This document shows positions 54,544 through 63,285 of a stretch of 64,000 nucleotides of DNA, piece by piece. Below the pieces are notes generated by a model. It had not been told where the DNA came from and did no database searches. It saw nothing but the letters and a program-made list of their open reading frames with translations. Numbering within the stretch: position 1 is the stretch's first letter; each line of letters starts with the position of its first letter. The DNA is taken from NCBI RefSeq assembly GCF_014701095.1, contig NZ_AP023439.1, positions 62,001 through 126,000 of the forward strand. Direction: 5' to 3'. The stretch is from Streptomyces tuirus. GTDB taxonomy: Bacteria > Actinomycetota > Actinomycetes > Streptomycetales > Streptomycetaceae. Position numbers and translations under genes: made by a program.

Positions 54544-55002
54544 ATGTCAGGACAGTTTGAAGCGACCGTCGACATCGACCGGCCAGTCGAAGCGGTCTTC
54601 GACTACCTCGCCGATGGACGCAACGATCCGCAGTTCAGCCCCCGCGTGCTCAAGATCGAGCGGGTCCCCGATGGCCCGACAGCTGTGGGAACCGTCTTCC
54701 GCAGCACGGTCAAGGATGCCGGGATGAAGACGGGCAGGGAGTTCCGCATCACCGACCTCGAAGCCCCGGTGCGGATCCGGTGGGCCGAAGTGTCGCAGAA
54801 CAGCGTGACTGCCGACGAGGGCGGCTACGACCTGGAGCCCATCAGCGACGGCAGGACTCGCGTCCGCATCTTCAACGTTCTGGAAGGCCACGGGATCGGC
54901 AAGCTCCTCGTCGGCCTGGCGCTCATCGCCGCTCGCAAGGACGCCCCCGGCTTCGGCGCCCGGATCAAGGCGGCAGCCGAATCGGCCATCCCTCCGCGCT
55001 GA
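54544..55002 (+). CDS. SRPBCC (START-like) domain protein
   Basis: The 152 residues show the polyketide cyclase/SRPBCC small-ligand fold: FEATVDIDRPVEAVFDYLAD, DPQFSPRVLKIERVPDGPTA, VGTVFRSTVKDAG, REFRITDLEAPVRIRWAEVS and the long C-terminal helix LLVGLALIAARKDAPGFGAR. The ATG at 54544 has GAGGAG upstream. It is cytoplasmic and probably binds a hydrophobic ligand in its cavity. Such genes are often polyketide-tailoring or lipid-transfer helpers, but none is adjacent here. Monocistronic. Confidence 0.85.
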   Translation: MSGQFEATVDIDRPVEAVFDYLADGRNDPQFSPRVLKIERVPDGPTAVGTVFRSTVKDAGMKTGREFRITDLEAPVRIRWAEVSQNSVTADEGGYDLEPISDGRTRVRIFNVLEGHGIGKLLVGLALIAARKDAPGFGARIKAAAESAIPPR

Positions 55003-55291
55003 CGCCTCATACCTCCGAGAGCCGCGAGCTCTGGACGTCCCGGTCTTCTACGGAGGTACGCCCGTGGCGGCGGACGCTGGGCAGCAGGTCCTCGGCGCCC
55101 GCGACGGCCTCGACGGGGACGTCGTAGCGGGCACGGCGCCACCGGCACCACCCTCATGGCCCATATCGCCATGGTCGTCGGCGACGAGAGCGGGGACGGC
55201 ACCACCTGGCTGGAGCCGTCCCCGACGAGCAGTACAGCGCCGCCCTCACCGACATCGGCCCGGGTCAGGGGCGCGGGACGCCGGCCGTGCT
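55003..55291. other. Intergenic or decayed region
   Basis: A + strand frame (LMAHIAMVVGDESGDGTTWL) looks weakly coding, but it has no start, ribosome site or recognisable family. Confidence 0.3.
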
Positions 55292-55470
55292 TCAGACCAC
55301 GCTCACCGGATGCCGAACCACCGCGTCGAACAGGTAGCCCTGCGTGTTGGGCACCGCGAGGTCCGGCTGAGTACGGCCGGCCGAGTCCGTGGCACGGGCC
55401 AGCAGGTGGGTGGGGCTCCCGGTGTCTCGGGCCGCCAGCCGAGGGACCAGCGGGTCCAGGTACCGGTGCG
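55292..55470 (-). pseudogene. C-terminal scrap of a sulfite oxidase-like molybdoprotein
   Basis: The minus strand ends with HLLARATDSAGRTQPDLAVP then NTQGYLFDAVVRHPVSVV and TGA. The pattern ARATDxxGxxQP...xxQGYLFDAVxxHPVxV is the end of the dimerisation domain of bacterial sulfite oxidase-type molybdopterin enzymes. It is joined upstream to a GNAT fragment, so the rest of the gene is lost. It lies next to the sulfonate locus, where a sulfite-oxidising enzyme would make sense. Confidence 0.5.
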
Positions 55471-55802
55471 GGGTGTCCGAGTCGTACGGCTTCCAGGGCG
55501 GGCTCGACGCGCAGGGCGGTGCCGACGAGCTGGACCCAAGACCACCGCCCACGACTTCCCAGCCGGAGGGTACGTCCACGACCGGCTTGAGCCTCACGAC
55601 GGTTCCGGGTCCGACGAGCTCGCGCAGGTCGGCCCAGGCGAGCGGGTCGGCAGGATCGGCGAGGGCGGCGACGTCGTAGACGTCGGCGGGGTAGCGGGCG
55701 GCTCGGCCCAGCCGTTCGGCGAAGCGGGCGTGCGGGCCGTTCAGTGCTGCCCAGACAGCGTTGTCCAGAGGCCGCGTGCTCGGGTCGGCCGGGGTCTCGC
55801 CA
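55471..55802 (-). pseudogene. N-terminal part of a GNAT acetyltransferase, frameshifted
   Basis: The minus strand reads RPLDNAVWAALNGPHARFAE, LGRAARYPADVYDVAALADP, LAWADLRELVGPGTVVRLKP and SGWEVVGGGLG, then after a frameshift near 55535 VQLVGTALRVEPALEAVRLG. This is the N-terminal half of FR47-type GNATs (RPLDNPVWASLTGPHAxFAExxGRAARYxxDVxPFAAL). The acetyl-CoA-binding half is replaced by the sulfite oxidase scrap. It is inactive. Confidence 0.6.
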
Positions 55803-55810
55803 CATGAACC

Positions 55811-56109
55811 TCGAGGGAACGTGTCACAGGGGGCGGAGTCCTTTGAGGTCGGCGGGCTGCCGCACGCGTCACTACCTGCGGTGCGGCTCCTTGAGCGGTC
55901 GCCCCACCATGTCTAGCAGGCAGTTGACGGACAGATCATTGCAGGTGCATGAATTTCGGATCCGGTTGGACTGCTGCCCCTGCCCACCCCACCGGGCCAG
56001 TACGTGAGATGCCTGCGTCCACCATGCGAACCAGCCCTTTGGATTCAGGCCACCTTCTGCCACTATCCCCAGCAATCCGGTAGGAAAACTAGGGATCGAG
56101 GGGGTGGCC
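55811..56109. other. Upstream region of the sulfonate locus
   Basis: Contains no gene. It should hold the promoter for the leader peptide and ssuA. Confidence 0.4.
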
Positions 56110-56211
56110 ATGCGCACGTTCAGCCGTGCAGCTCAGTCGCTGCCCCTTTTGACCTCACGCCGTCACGTCGACCTCCACCGCACGGCCAGCGCCATCTGTC
56201 GTCCCGTGTGA
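56110..56211 (+). CDS. Cysteine-type leader peptide upstream of ssuA
   Basis: A 33-codon ORF, too short for normal gene callers: MRTFSRAAQSLPLLTSRRHV followed by DLHRTASAICRPV. SRRHVDLxRxASAxC is the signature of the 'putative leader peptides' that precede sulfur and cysteine-related genes in streptomycetes and relatives. The single Cys codon (TGT) is at 56197-56199, just before the end. The 113 bases to ssuA would allow translation-coupled control: when Cys-tRNA is scarce the ribosome stalls, exposing the ssuA ribosome site. Mechanism is inferred; the peptide itself is clear in the sequence. Confidence 0.8.
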   Translation: MRTFSRAAQSLPLLTSRRHVDLHRTASAICRPV

Positions 56212-56324
56212 CGCCGCGGCAACCCTGACCTCCTGGCCTCCTCGCCGCACCCTTCCGCAACCGGACACCGTGCGGCCCGCTCGTTCGTATCTCCTTGATC
56301 ACTCATCCTTGAGAGGACACCTTC

Positions 56325-57431
56325 GTGTCTGCCGTAAGACCACGCGTCGCCCTGCGCGCCCTCGCCGTCACAGCCGCACTTCCCCTTCTGCTCACCGCCT
56401 GCGGCTACGGTTCCGATGCCACCGACGACGACAAGCAGAGCGGGGTCGCGGCAGACGCCGAGAAGCTCTCCGCCGATGACGTGAAGATCGGCTACTTCCC
56501 GAACCTCACGCACGCCACCGCGCTGGTGGGCGTCCAGGAGGGACTGCTCCAGAAGGAACTCGGCGGCACCACGATCAAGCCCTCGACGTTCAACGCCGGC
56601 CCCTCCGAGATCGAGGCGCTGAACGGCGGCTCCATCGACATCGGCTGGATCGGCCCCTCCCCCGCGATCAACGGCTTCGCCAAGTCCAAGGGCAAGAACC
56701 TGCGCATCATCAGCGGTTCCGCCTCCGGCGGCGTGAAGCTCGTCGTCAATCCGGACACCATCAAGTCCGTCGACGACCTCAAGGGCAAGAAGATCGCCAC
56801 CCCGCAGCTCGGCAACACGCAGGACGTCGCATTCCTCAACTGGGCCGCGGAGCAGGGCTGGAAGATCGACCCGCAGAGCGGCAAGGGCGACGTCTCCGTC
56901 GTCCGCACCGACAACAAGGTCACCCCGGACGCCTACAAGTCCGGCTCCATCGACGGCGCCTGGGTGCCGGAACCCACCGCGTCCAAGCTGGTCGCCGAGG
57001 GCGGCAAGGTCCTGCTCGACGAGTCGGCCCTGTGGCCCGACAAGAAGTTCGTCATCACGAACATCATCGTGCGGCAGCAGTTCCTCAAGGAGCACCCGGA
57101 CGTCGTCGAAGCCGTGCTGCGCGGCGCCGTGAAGACCAACGAGTGGATCAACGCCAACCCGGACAAGGCCAAGGCATCCGCCAACCAGGCACTGGCGAAG
57201 CTGTCGGGCAAGGCACTGCCCGCCGACGTCCTCGACCCCGCCTGGAAGTCCATCGCCTTCCTCGACGACCCGCTGGCCGCCACTTTGAACACCGAGGCGG
57301 AGCACGCCGTGAAGGCCGGTCTGCTGGAGAAGCCCGATCTCAAGGGCATCTACGATCTCGCACCCCTGAACAAGGTGCTCAAGGCCGAGGGCAAGGACCA
57401 GGTCGACGACGCCGGTCTCGGCGTCAAGTAG
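56325..57431 (+). CDS. ssuA: Aliphatic sulfonate ABC transporter, substrate-binding lipoprotein
   Basis: The 368-residue lipoprotein starts with GTG and a signal peptide with lipobox LLLTAC. The mature protein is an NrtA/SsuA-type binding protein: DVKIGYFPNLTHATALVGVQ, FNAGPSEIEALNGGSIDIGW, IGPSPAINGFAKSKGKNLRI, ASGGVKLVVNPDTIKSVDDL and KGKKIATPQLGNTQDVAFLN. It captures sulfonates or taurine for sulfur supply. It is normally followed by ssuBC; here no permease or complete ATPase gene follows, so the transporter is incomplete unless the partners are elsewhere. Controlled through the leader peptide just upstream. Confidence 0.9.
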   Translation: MSAVRPRVALRALAVTAALPLLLTACGYGSDATDDDKQSGVAADAEKLSADDVKIGYFPNLTHATALVGVQEGLLQKELGGTTIKPSTFNAGPSEIEALNGGSIDIGWIGPSPAINGFAKSKGKNLRIISGSASGGVKLVVNPDTIKSVDDLKGKKIATPQLGNTQDVAFLNWAAEQGWKIDPQSGKGDVSVVRTDNKVTPDAYKSGSIDGAWVPEPTASKLVAEGGKVLLDESALWPDKKFVITNIIVRQQFLKEHPDVVEAVLRGAVKTNEWINANPDKAKASANQALAKLSGKALPADVLDPAWKSIAFLDDPLAATLNTEAEHAVKAGLLEKPDLKGIYDLAPLNKVLKAEGKDQVDDAGLGVK

Positions 57432-57451
57432 CAGCGCCGGACCGCCGAGTT

Positions 57452-57510
57452 GCTCCCAGGAGGTGACGCCCTGATACTGCGCCGGGCGAGTTCGTCACCC
57501 TCCTGGGAGC
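57452..57510. terminator. Large hairpin between ssuA and ssuD
   Basis: GCTCCCAGGAGGTGACG (57452-57468) pairs with CGTCACCCTCCTGGGAGC (57493-57510), with one bulge and a 24-base loop, 20 bases after the ssuA stop. It lies between the convergent ssuA and ssuD genes. The right arm also reads GEFVTLLGA in one frame, the sequence just before the P-loop of SsuB-type ATPases, so it could be an ssuB scrap. Confidence 0.6.
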
Positions 57511-57609
57511 TCCGGCCGCCGTACGTCCACGCCGCTCGGCCGACGGCGACCGCGGCGGGAGGACATCGGCCGGGTGAGGGCGAGGGCGACCGCCTAGCGA
57601 TCACCTGCG

Positions 57610-58767
57610 TCAACGAGGGGATCCCGTGGCGGCGAAGGGGACTTGAGCCGAGGTCACGGCCTGCGGGAAGGGGTGCTGCCACAGGCCTTGCGCTTCGAGC
57701 CTCGGCAGGACGCCCTCGCCGAACCAGTAGGCCTCCTCCAGGTGCGGGTAGCCGGAGAGGACGAACTCCTCGATGCCCAGAGCCGCGTACTCCTTGATGC
57801 GTTCGGCGACCTCGTCGTGGCTGCCGACCAGGGCGGTGCCCGCGCCGCCGCGCACCAGGCCGATGCCGGCCCACAGGTTGGGGTGGATCTCCAGGGCGTC
57901 CCGGTTGCCGCCACCGTGCAGGGCGAGCATGCGCTGCTGGCCCGCTGACTCACTGCGGGCCAGTCCGGCCTGCACGGACGCCACGGTCTCCGGGTCGAAC
58001 CCGTCGAGAAGCCGGTTCGCCTCCGCCCACGCCTGCTCGGAGGTGTCGCGGGTGATGACGTGCAGGCGGATGCCGAACCGGACCTTGCGCCCCTGCTCGG
58101 CGGCCAGCTTCCGGATCCGGGCGATCTTCTCGGCGACCTGCGCCGGCGGCTCGCCCCAGGTGAGGTACACGTCCACATGCCGGGCCGCGACCTCTCCGGC
58201 GATCGGCGAGGAGCCACCGAAGTAGACCTCCGGGACCGGGTCGGGCACCCGGGCCAGCGTCGCGTCCGCCACCTGGAGGTGCTCACCGTGCAGGTCGACG
58301 GTCTTGCCCTCCCACAGCTCGCGCACGATCTGCAGGAACTCGCCGGTGCGGCGGTACCGGGCGTCCTTGTCGAGGAAGTCGCCGTAGGCGCGCTGTTCAT
58401 CGCTCTCGCCGCCGGTGACGACATTGAGCAGCAGTCGCCCGCCGGTCTGCCGCTGGAAGGTGGAGGCCATCTGGGCGGCGAGCGTGGGCGAGACGAAGCC
58501 GGGCCGGAAGGCCACCAGGAACTTCAGCCGCTCGGTGTGCTGGGCGACCATCGCCGTCGTCAGCCACGCGTCCTCGCACCACGCACCGGTGGGGGTGAGG
58601 GCCCCGACGAAACCGAGACTCTCGGCGGCGCGGGCGATCTGGCTGAGGTAGGCGACCGTCGGCGGCCGGTCCCGGCCGGATGCGGTGGCCGGGGTGCCGT
58701 GGCCGCCGCCGACGACATGGCGGCTGTCGCCGTTGGTGGGCAGGAACCAGTGGAAGGTGAGGGACAC
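57610..58767 (-). CDS. ssuD: FMNH2-dependent alkanesulfonate monooxygenase (LLM class)
   Basis: The enzyme cleaves alkanesulfonates to aldehyde and sulfite using reduced flavin. The 385 residues follow the SsuD form: TFHWFLPTNGDSRHVVGGGH, ARAAESLGFVGALTPTGAWC, FLVAFRPGFVSPTLAAQMAS, GGRLLLNVVTGGESDEQRAY, GEFLQIVRELWEGKTVDLHG and VPEVYFGGSSPIAGEVAARH. It converges on ssuA. It needs FMNH2 from a reductase; none is in this cluster, although a flavin reductase gene exists at 20070-20675. Start at 58767 by family alignment from memory. Confidence 0.9.
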   Translation of the reverse strand: MSLTFHWFLPTNGDSRHVVGGGHGTPATASGRDRPPTVAYLSQIARAAESLGFVGALTPTGAWCEDAWLTTAMVAQHTERLKFLVAFRPGFVSPTLAAQMASTFQRQTGGRLLLNVVTGGESDEQRAYGDFLDKDARYRRTGEFLQIVRELWEGKTVDLHGEHLQVADATLARVPDPVPEVYFGGSSPIAGEVAARHVDVYLTWGEPPAQVAEKIARIRKLAAEQGRKVRFGIRLHVITRDTSEQAWAEANRLLDGFDPETVASVQAGLARSESAGQQRMLALHGGGNRDALEIHPNLWAGIGLVRGGAGTALVGSHDEVAERIKEYAALGIEEFVLSGYPHLEEAYWFGEGVLPRLEAQGLWQHPFPQAVTSAQVPFAATGSPR

Positions 58768-58803
58768 GGGGTCTCCGATCGTGGTGCGTGAGGTGGCGGT
58801 GGG

Positions 58804-59560
58804 TCAGAGCAGGCCGTGCCGGGGTGGCCGGGTGCCGTTGAGGACGTAGCGGCCGATGTGCTGGATCTTCCAGCGGACCGGGTCGTGCAGGGTGTGGGTG
58901 CGGGCGTCACGCCAATGGCGGTGCAGGCCCAGCGAGTCGAGCGCCGAGCGGGTGCCGGCGACTTCGAAGAGGGCGCTGCCGACCTCGACGGCCGTCTCCG
59001 CCGCGGACACCTTGGCGGTGGCCACCGCGATCGAGGCTTCGGCGGCCGAGTCGTCGGTCAGGTCGTCCCGGGCGGCGTCGACCGCCCGGGCGGCCTCGCG
59101 CAGCAGGGCCTCCGCCGCCCGCACCCGGATCGCGAGCTCGCCGAACCGCTGGATCAGCAGCGGATCCTCCGCGGCCGTCTCCAGCCCGCTCTCGAACCAG
59201 GGCCGGCTCTTCGTACGGACGAACTCCACGGCCTCCGCCAGCGCGCCGGAGGCGATGCCCGCGTCGATGGCGGCGTGCAGCAACTGGGCCACGGCCCCGT
59301 GGAGTTGCGGTCCCTGGAAGGTGAGGTGGTGGGGTACGACCCGGTCCGCGGCAACGGCCACCCTCTCCAGGCGGACGGTTCCGCTGGCCGTGGTGCGCTG
59401 CCCCAAGCCGTCCCAGTCGTCGACGACCGTCAGGCCGGGGGCGTCGTGCGGTACGTACGCCACGTGCAGGGTGTCGTCGTCGGCACGGGCCAGGACGGGG
59501 ATCCAATGGGCGAACAGCGCGCCCGTGGAGTAGTGCTTGACGCCGTCGAGTACTGCTCCC
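58804..59560 (-). pseudogene. SfnB-type acyl-CoA dehydrogenase-like monooxygenase, 5'-truncated
   Basis: About 250 residues of the C-terminal half of the SfnB/DszC-like flavin monooxygenase family are present: GAVLDGVKHYSTGALFAHWI, ADDDTLHVAYVPHDAPGLTV, VPHHLTFQGPQLHGAVAQLL and ALFEVAGTRSALDSLGLHRH with WRDARTHTLHDPVRWKIQHI. These enzymes release sulfur from sulfones or organosulfur compounds. The frame is closed by a TGA just upstream of the first conserved residue (about 59563), and no start codon exists. The N-terminal flavin/substrate half (about 170 residues) is missing. Confidence 0.75.
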
Positions 59561-59567
59561 GCACATC

Positions 59568-60269
59568 ATGACGGTGCTGGACGCGGTGGACCGGCTGCGT
59601 GGCGCGGCCGGCGATCAGCATCGCGTCAGCCGGATGGTGCGGCTCGGCACGGTCAACACCGCCACCGTCCCGCTGCTCATCCCGACCGTGCGGGAGTTCC
59701 GGTCCGCGCACCCGGCCACCCAGGTCGAGGTGGTCGGCGCGCAGCAGGCCGACATCCGGCGCGGACTGCTGGAGGGCGCCTTCGATCTGGGTCTGGTGAA
59801 CTATCTCCGGGGCGACGACATGCCGCCGGGCTTCGACACGACCGAGCTGCTGCGCGGGAGGCCCGTGGTGTGCGTGCGTCCCGACAGCCCGCTGGCGGCC
59901 CTGGACGCGGTGGATGTGGACAGCCTCCTGGCCGAGCCCCTCATCGTGATGCGGTCCGGCTATGTCATGCACCGCTTCGTCCACCGGCTGCTGCGCGGCA
60001 GGGCACCTTCCTTCTCGTACTCCACCGATGGCGCCGAGATGGGCAAGCTGATGGTCGCCGAAGGGCTGGGGGCCACGGTGCTGCCCGACTTCAGTGTCAT
60101 CGGCGACCCTCTGGAGCGGCACGGCACCATCACCGTGCGGCCGCTCGCGGAGGACGAAACGGATGTGCTGCTGGTGCTGCAACGCCGCCACGCCGTCTCG
60201 GTTCCCCGGGCCGTGCGTGATCTGCACGCGTTGTTCGTACGCAATGCCGGTGGGCACCGAGCGGAGTGA
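59568..60269 (+). pseudogene. LysR-type regulator lacking its HTH domain
   Basis: The 233-residue frame is the inducer-binding domain of a LysR regulator: VRLGTVNTATVPLLIPTVRE, FDLGLVNYLRGDDMPPGF, TELLRGRPVVCVRPDSPLAA, AEPLIVMRSGYVMHRFVHRL, AEMGKLMVAEGLGATVLPDF and LLVLQRRHAVSVPRAVRDLH. The N-terminal 80-90 residues with the DNA-binding helix are absent, and it begins exactly at the junction with the truncated sfnB. It presumably was the divergent activator of the sulfur genes. The ATG at 59568 is incidental. Confidence 0.75.
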
Positions 60270-60442
60270 GACGCAGGCTGCGCCGAATGAGCGCCTTAGG
60301 CATACATCGGCTCCTACCGGTGGGGAGGGGAGTGCTGACGCGTCAGCGAGCGACCGCATGACCACACGCCGGCCTCGGCGGAACTGGTGTGCTGACGTTG
60401 CCGTGACGCCGGCCTTCGCGGCTCGAGGCCCGCACACCCGTG

Positions 60443-61369
60443 TCAGGCCGCGGCCTCGTGGTGGGCGCGCTGGGTCCTGATGGTGGCCACGTCGGTCGCT
60501 CGCCGGACCGAATCGGCTGAGGCGGCCAGCAGTGGCAGCCGGACGGCCGGGCTGGGGATACGGCCCTGGGCGTGCAGCACCCCCTTGATCACCGTCGGGT
60601 TCGGCTCGGCGAAGAGCGCGGCGGACAGCCGGGCCAGCTCGGCTCCCAGTACGCGGGCCGGGCCGGCGTCGTCGCGCCGCCACAGCGAGATCAGCTCGGC
60701 GAAGTCAGCGGTGCGGACATTGGACGACGCCAGGATGCCGCCGTGGGCGCCCGCCGCGAGCAGCGGCGAGATGACGGCGTCGTCGCCGCCGAGCACCGAG
60801 AAGCCCGGCGGCGACGAGCCGAGCAGTTCCATCGCGGCTGCGTCGATCGCGCCCGTTGCGTACTTGACCCCTACGACCTCCGGCAGGCGCCCGAGCGCGC
60901 TGAGCGTTCTGACGCTGAGGGACTGACCGGTGCGGTACGGGATGTCGTAGAGGACCAGCGGCAGGCCGCCGTGCTCGGCGAGTGCCGTGAAGTGCGCCGT
61001 CGTTCCCGCCTCGCCGGGCCGGGTGTAGGGCGGTGCGGGAACCAGCGCCGCGGCGACGTCACCCTTCTCGGCGAGCTCCCGCAGTGTCGTGACGGCGGTG
61101 GCGGTGTCGTTGGTGCCGACGCCGACGATCAGCGGAGCTCCGTGCGCCCGGCAGGCCGCCGAGCAGATGCGGACCACGGCCCGCTTCTCCTCGGTCGTCA
61201 GGGTGGCCGCCTCGGCGGTGGTCCCCAGGGCGACAAGTCCCCTGGCGCCACCGGACGACAGCGCCTCGTCGGCGAGGCGGGCGAGGGCGTCCGGGGCGAG
61301 GCGCAGGTCGTCGGTGAACGGAGTCACCAAGGGGACGAACAGGCCGGTGAGATTCGCTTCGGGCTTCAT
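60443..61369 (-). CDS. DapA-like class I aldolase (dihydrodipicolinate synthase family)
   Basis: A 308-residue TIM-barrel enzyme with DHDPS/NAL motifs: TGLFVPLVTPFTDDLRLAPD, GGARGLVALGTTAEAATLTT, APLIVGVGTNDTATAVTTLR, LVLYDIPYRTGQSLSVRTLS (catalytic Tyr) and VVGVKYATGAIDAAAMELLG (Schiff-base Lys). It makes or breaks a carbon-carbon bond with pyruvate or another oxo acid; it need not be lysine biosynthesis. It is divergent from a LysR gene only 71 bases away, so it is that regulator's likely target. Start at 61369 (MKPEANLTG) chosen over 61411, which would take the promoter space. Confidence 0.88.
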   Translation of the reverse strand: MKPEANLTGLFVPLVTPFTDDLRLAPDALARLADEALSSGGARGLVALGTTAEAATLTTEEKRAVVRICSAACRAHGAPLIVGVGTNDTATAVTTLRELAEKGDVAAALVPAPPYTRPGEAGTTAHFTALAEHGGLPLVLYDIPYRTGQSLSVRTLSALGRLPEVVGVKYATGAIDAAAMELLGSSPPGFSVLGGDDAVISPLLAAGAHGGILASSNVRTADFAELISLWRRDDAGPARVLGAELARLSAALFAEPNPTVIKGVLHAQGRIPSPAVRLPLLAASADSVRRATDVATIRTQRAHHEAAA

Positions 61370-61440
61370 GGGCCCAGCCTGACCGACATGGACCCAGTAG
61401 ATCCAGTTCACATTTCTTCGCTCATGCGTAAGCTCACCTT

Positions 61441-62376
61441 ATGCTCGATGTCCGGCGCCTCCACCTGCTGCGCGAACTGGACCGGCGCGGCACCATCGCG
61501 GCCGTCGCCCAGGCGCTGTCCTTCACCGCCTCTGCCGTCTCCCAGCAGCTGAGCGTGCTGGAGCGCGAGGCGGGCGTCGCCCTGCTGGAACGAAGCGGCA
61601 GACGGGTCGTGCTCACCCCCGCGGGCCGCACCCTCGTCACCCACGCCGATGCCGTCCTCGAGCGCCTCGAACTGGCGGTCTCCGAGCTGGCCGGAGCACG
61701 GGAGGGCATCGGCGGGCCGCTGCGGATCGGGACGTTTCCCTCCGGCGGCCCCGCGATCGTGCCCGCCACGCTGGCCGAACTGGCCCGGCGGCATCCCGCG
61801 CTGGAACCGATGGTGCAGGAGATCGACTCGGCACGGGTCTCCGACGGCCTGCGCGCCGGCGAACTCGACGTGGCCCTCGTCCACGACTACGACTTCGTGC
61901 CCGCGTCACCGGACACCTCGGTCGACCAGGTGCCCCTGCTGGAGGAGCCGATGTACCTGGCCACCGGCAGTGCGCCGACCACCGGACGCGTCGCCCGGGG
62001 CGAGACGCTGGCGGAGTTGCTCGGGCCGTGGGCCATGTCGCCCTGGGTCACGGCCCGGGACGGCACGACCGGTCACGCGATGGCCGTACGGGCCTGTCAG
62101 GCGGCCGGATTCCAGCCGCGCATCCGTCATCGGGTCAACGATTTCCGTACGGTCCTGGCACTGGCCGCCATCGGGCAAGGCGCCGGATTCGTACCGGAGA
62201 TGGCCACCGCCCACGCGCCCGGGGACGTGGTCCTGACGCGGCTCCCCCTGTTCCGCCGTTCGAAGGTCGCCTTCCGAGCGGGCGGCGGCACTCACCCGGC
62301 GATCGCGGCATTCGTGGCGGCGGCACGGACAGCGGTGGGCACCAGGGGCGAGACCACGAGCGGCCGCTCCCACTGA
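61441..62376 (+). CDS. LysR-type transcriptional regulator
   Basis: A complete 311-residue regulator. The HTH is MLDVRRLHLLRELDRRGTIA, then ALSFTASAVSQQLSVLEREA and ERSGRRVVLTPAGRTLV. The inducer domain follows: GPLRIGTFPSGGPAIVPATL, LRAGELDVALVHDYDFVP, AAIGQGAGFVPEMATAH. The start and 71-base spacing to the divergent DapA-like gene are typical LysR-target architecture. It probably regulates that enzyme in response to its substrate. Confidence 0.9.
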   Translation: MLDVRRLHLLRELDRRGTIAAVAQALSFTASAVSQQLSVLEREAGVALLERSGRRVVLTPAGRTLVTHADAVLERLELAVSELAGAREGIGGPLRIGTFPSGGPAIVPATLAELARRHPALEPMVQEIDSARVSDGLRAGELDVALVHDYDFVPASPDTSVDQVPLLEEPMYLATGSAPTTGRVARGETLAELLGPWAMSPWVTARDGTTGHAMAVRACQAAGFQPRIRHRVNDFRTVLALAAIGQGAGFVPEMATAHAPGDVVLTRLPLFRRSKVAFRAGGGTHPAIAAFVAAARTAVGTRGETTSGRSH

Positions 62377-62437
62377 TCGCACGGCGTGCTCCAAGAGATC
62401 GGAGCCGCGCGCACTCCAGCGCCGCCCCGCGCCCCGT

Positions 62438-63121
62438 TCAGGCCTTCTCGCCCCGCACGTACGGGTCGAGGAGTTCACGGAACGCGGCGTCGCCGGGCGG
62501 GTCGACCTCCTCGGTGTCCGCGCCGCCCTCGACGAACGGTGTGCAGGTGGCGGAGGTGCGTCCGGCCATGCGGTGGCTGCCGAGCAGGCGGCCGGTGCGG
62601 GCCTCCAGGACCCGGACCATGTAGCGGCCCTCGTACTGGGAAATCTCCCGCCTCTCCTTCAGGGGCGAGTCGTACCGGCAGACCTTGAGGAGCTTGCCAC
62701 GCCCCTCGTACCGGGCGCAGGCGACGAGTTGCACCTGCTCGGGCAGCGGCGAGAACGGGTCGGTGCGGTCGTAACCGCTGCGGCCCTCGAACTGACGCAG
62801 CAGCCCGTTGACATGTACGACCACAGGGCGGGGGCCCGGCCCCGACACGGGTGCCGCCCGGGGAACCGGACGGCTTCCCTCCTCATGGCACAGGCCACCG
62901 AAGGAGAAGAGGCCGAGGCGCGTCTCCGCCGGCCTTTCCGGCACCGTGGCCGTCTGAGTGACCGGCCGCCCGGAGTGCCCCGGAGCGACGGAGAAGGCCG
63001 GAGTCGCGGCGGATCCGCCCGAATCGCCGCCGTCGCCCGACGGCCGCCCCAGCAGCCCGACCAGGACCGCGACACCCGCAAAGACCACCACCCCGGCCCC
63101 GTAGCGCACCCGTCCAGCCAC
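62438..63121 (-). CDS. Membrane-anchored hypothetical protein
   Basis: A 227-residue protein with an N-terminal membrane helix (YGAGVVVFAGVAVLVGLLGR), a Gly/Ser/Pro-rich linker and an extracytoplasmic domain with Cys residues (FGGLCHEEGS; VACARYEGR; VCRYDSPLKE; SATCTPFVEG). The domain PEQVQLVACARYEGRGKLLK then EISQYEGRYMVRVLEARTGR resembles the exported 'YfkD/lipoprotein-like' beta domains of actinomycetes. Function unknown. It is transcribed away from nothing obvious and lies between LysR and the enolase-like gene. Confidence 0.7.
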   Translation of the reverse strand: MAGRVRYGAGVVVFAGVAVLVGLLGRPSGDGGDSGGSAATPAFSVAPGHSGRPVTQTATVPERPAETRLGLFSFGGLCHEEGSRPVPRAAPVSGPGPRPVVVHVNGLLRQFEGRSGYDRTDPFSPLPEQVQLVACARYEGRGKLLKVCRYDSPLKERREISQYEGRYMVRVLEARTGRLLGSHRMAGRTSATCTPFVEGGADTEEVDPPGDAAFRELLDPYVRGEKA

Positions 63122-63285
63122 CCCGTCCGCCCCCTTCCGGCGTCACCGGCCACCGATCCGCTCCCCCGGCCGCCCCGTTCGACGGGAGGGGTGACACAAG
63201 TACCGTAGCCGCTCGTCGCGGACCGTATGCCGGACCGGCGGACGGCCGGCTGTTCGGACCGGAGACGGGCGCACCCGCCTCACGC

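Noticed and set aside
54825..55805. A 326-residue minus-strand frame over the SRPBCC and GNAT regions
   Set aside because: It is only partly the shifted GNAT frame; the rest is antisense of the SRPBCC gene.
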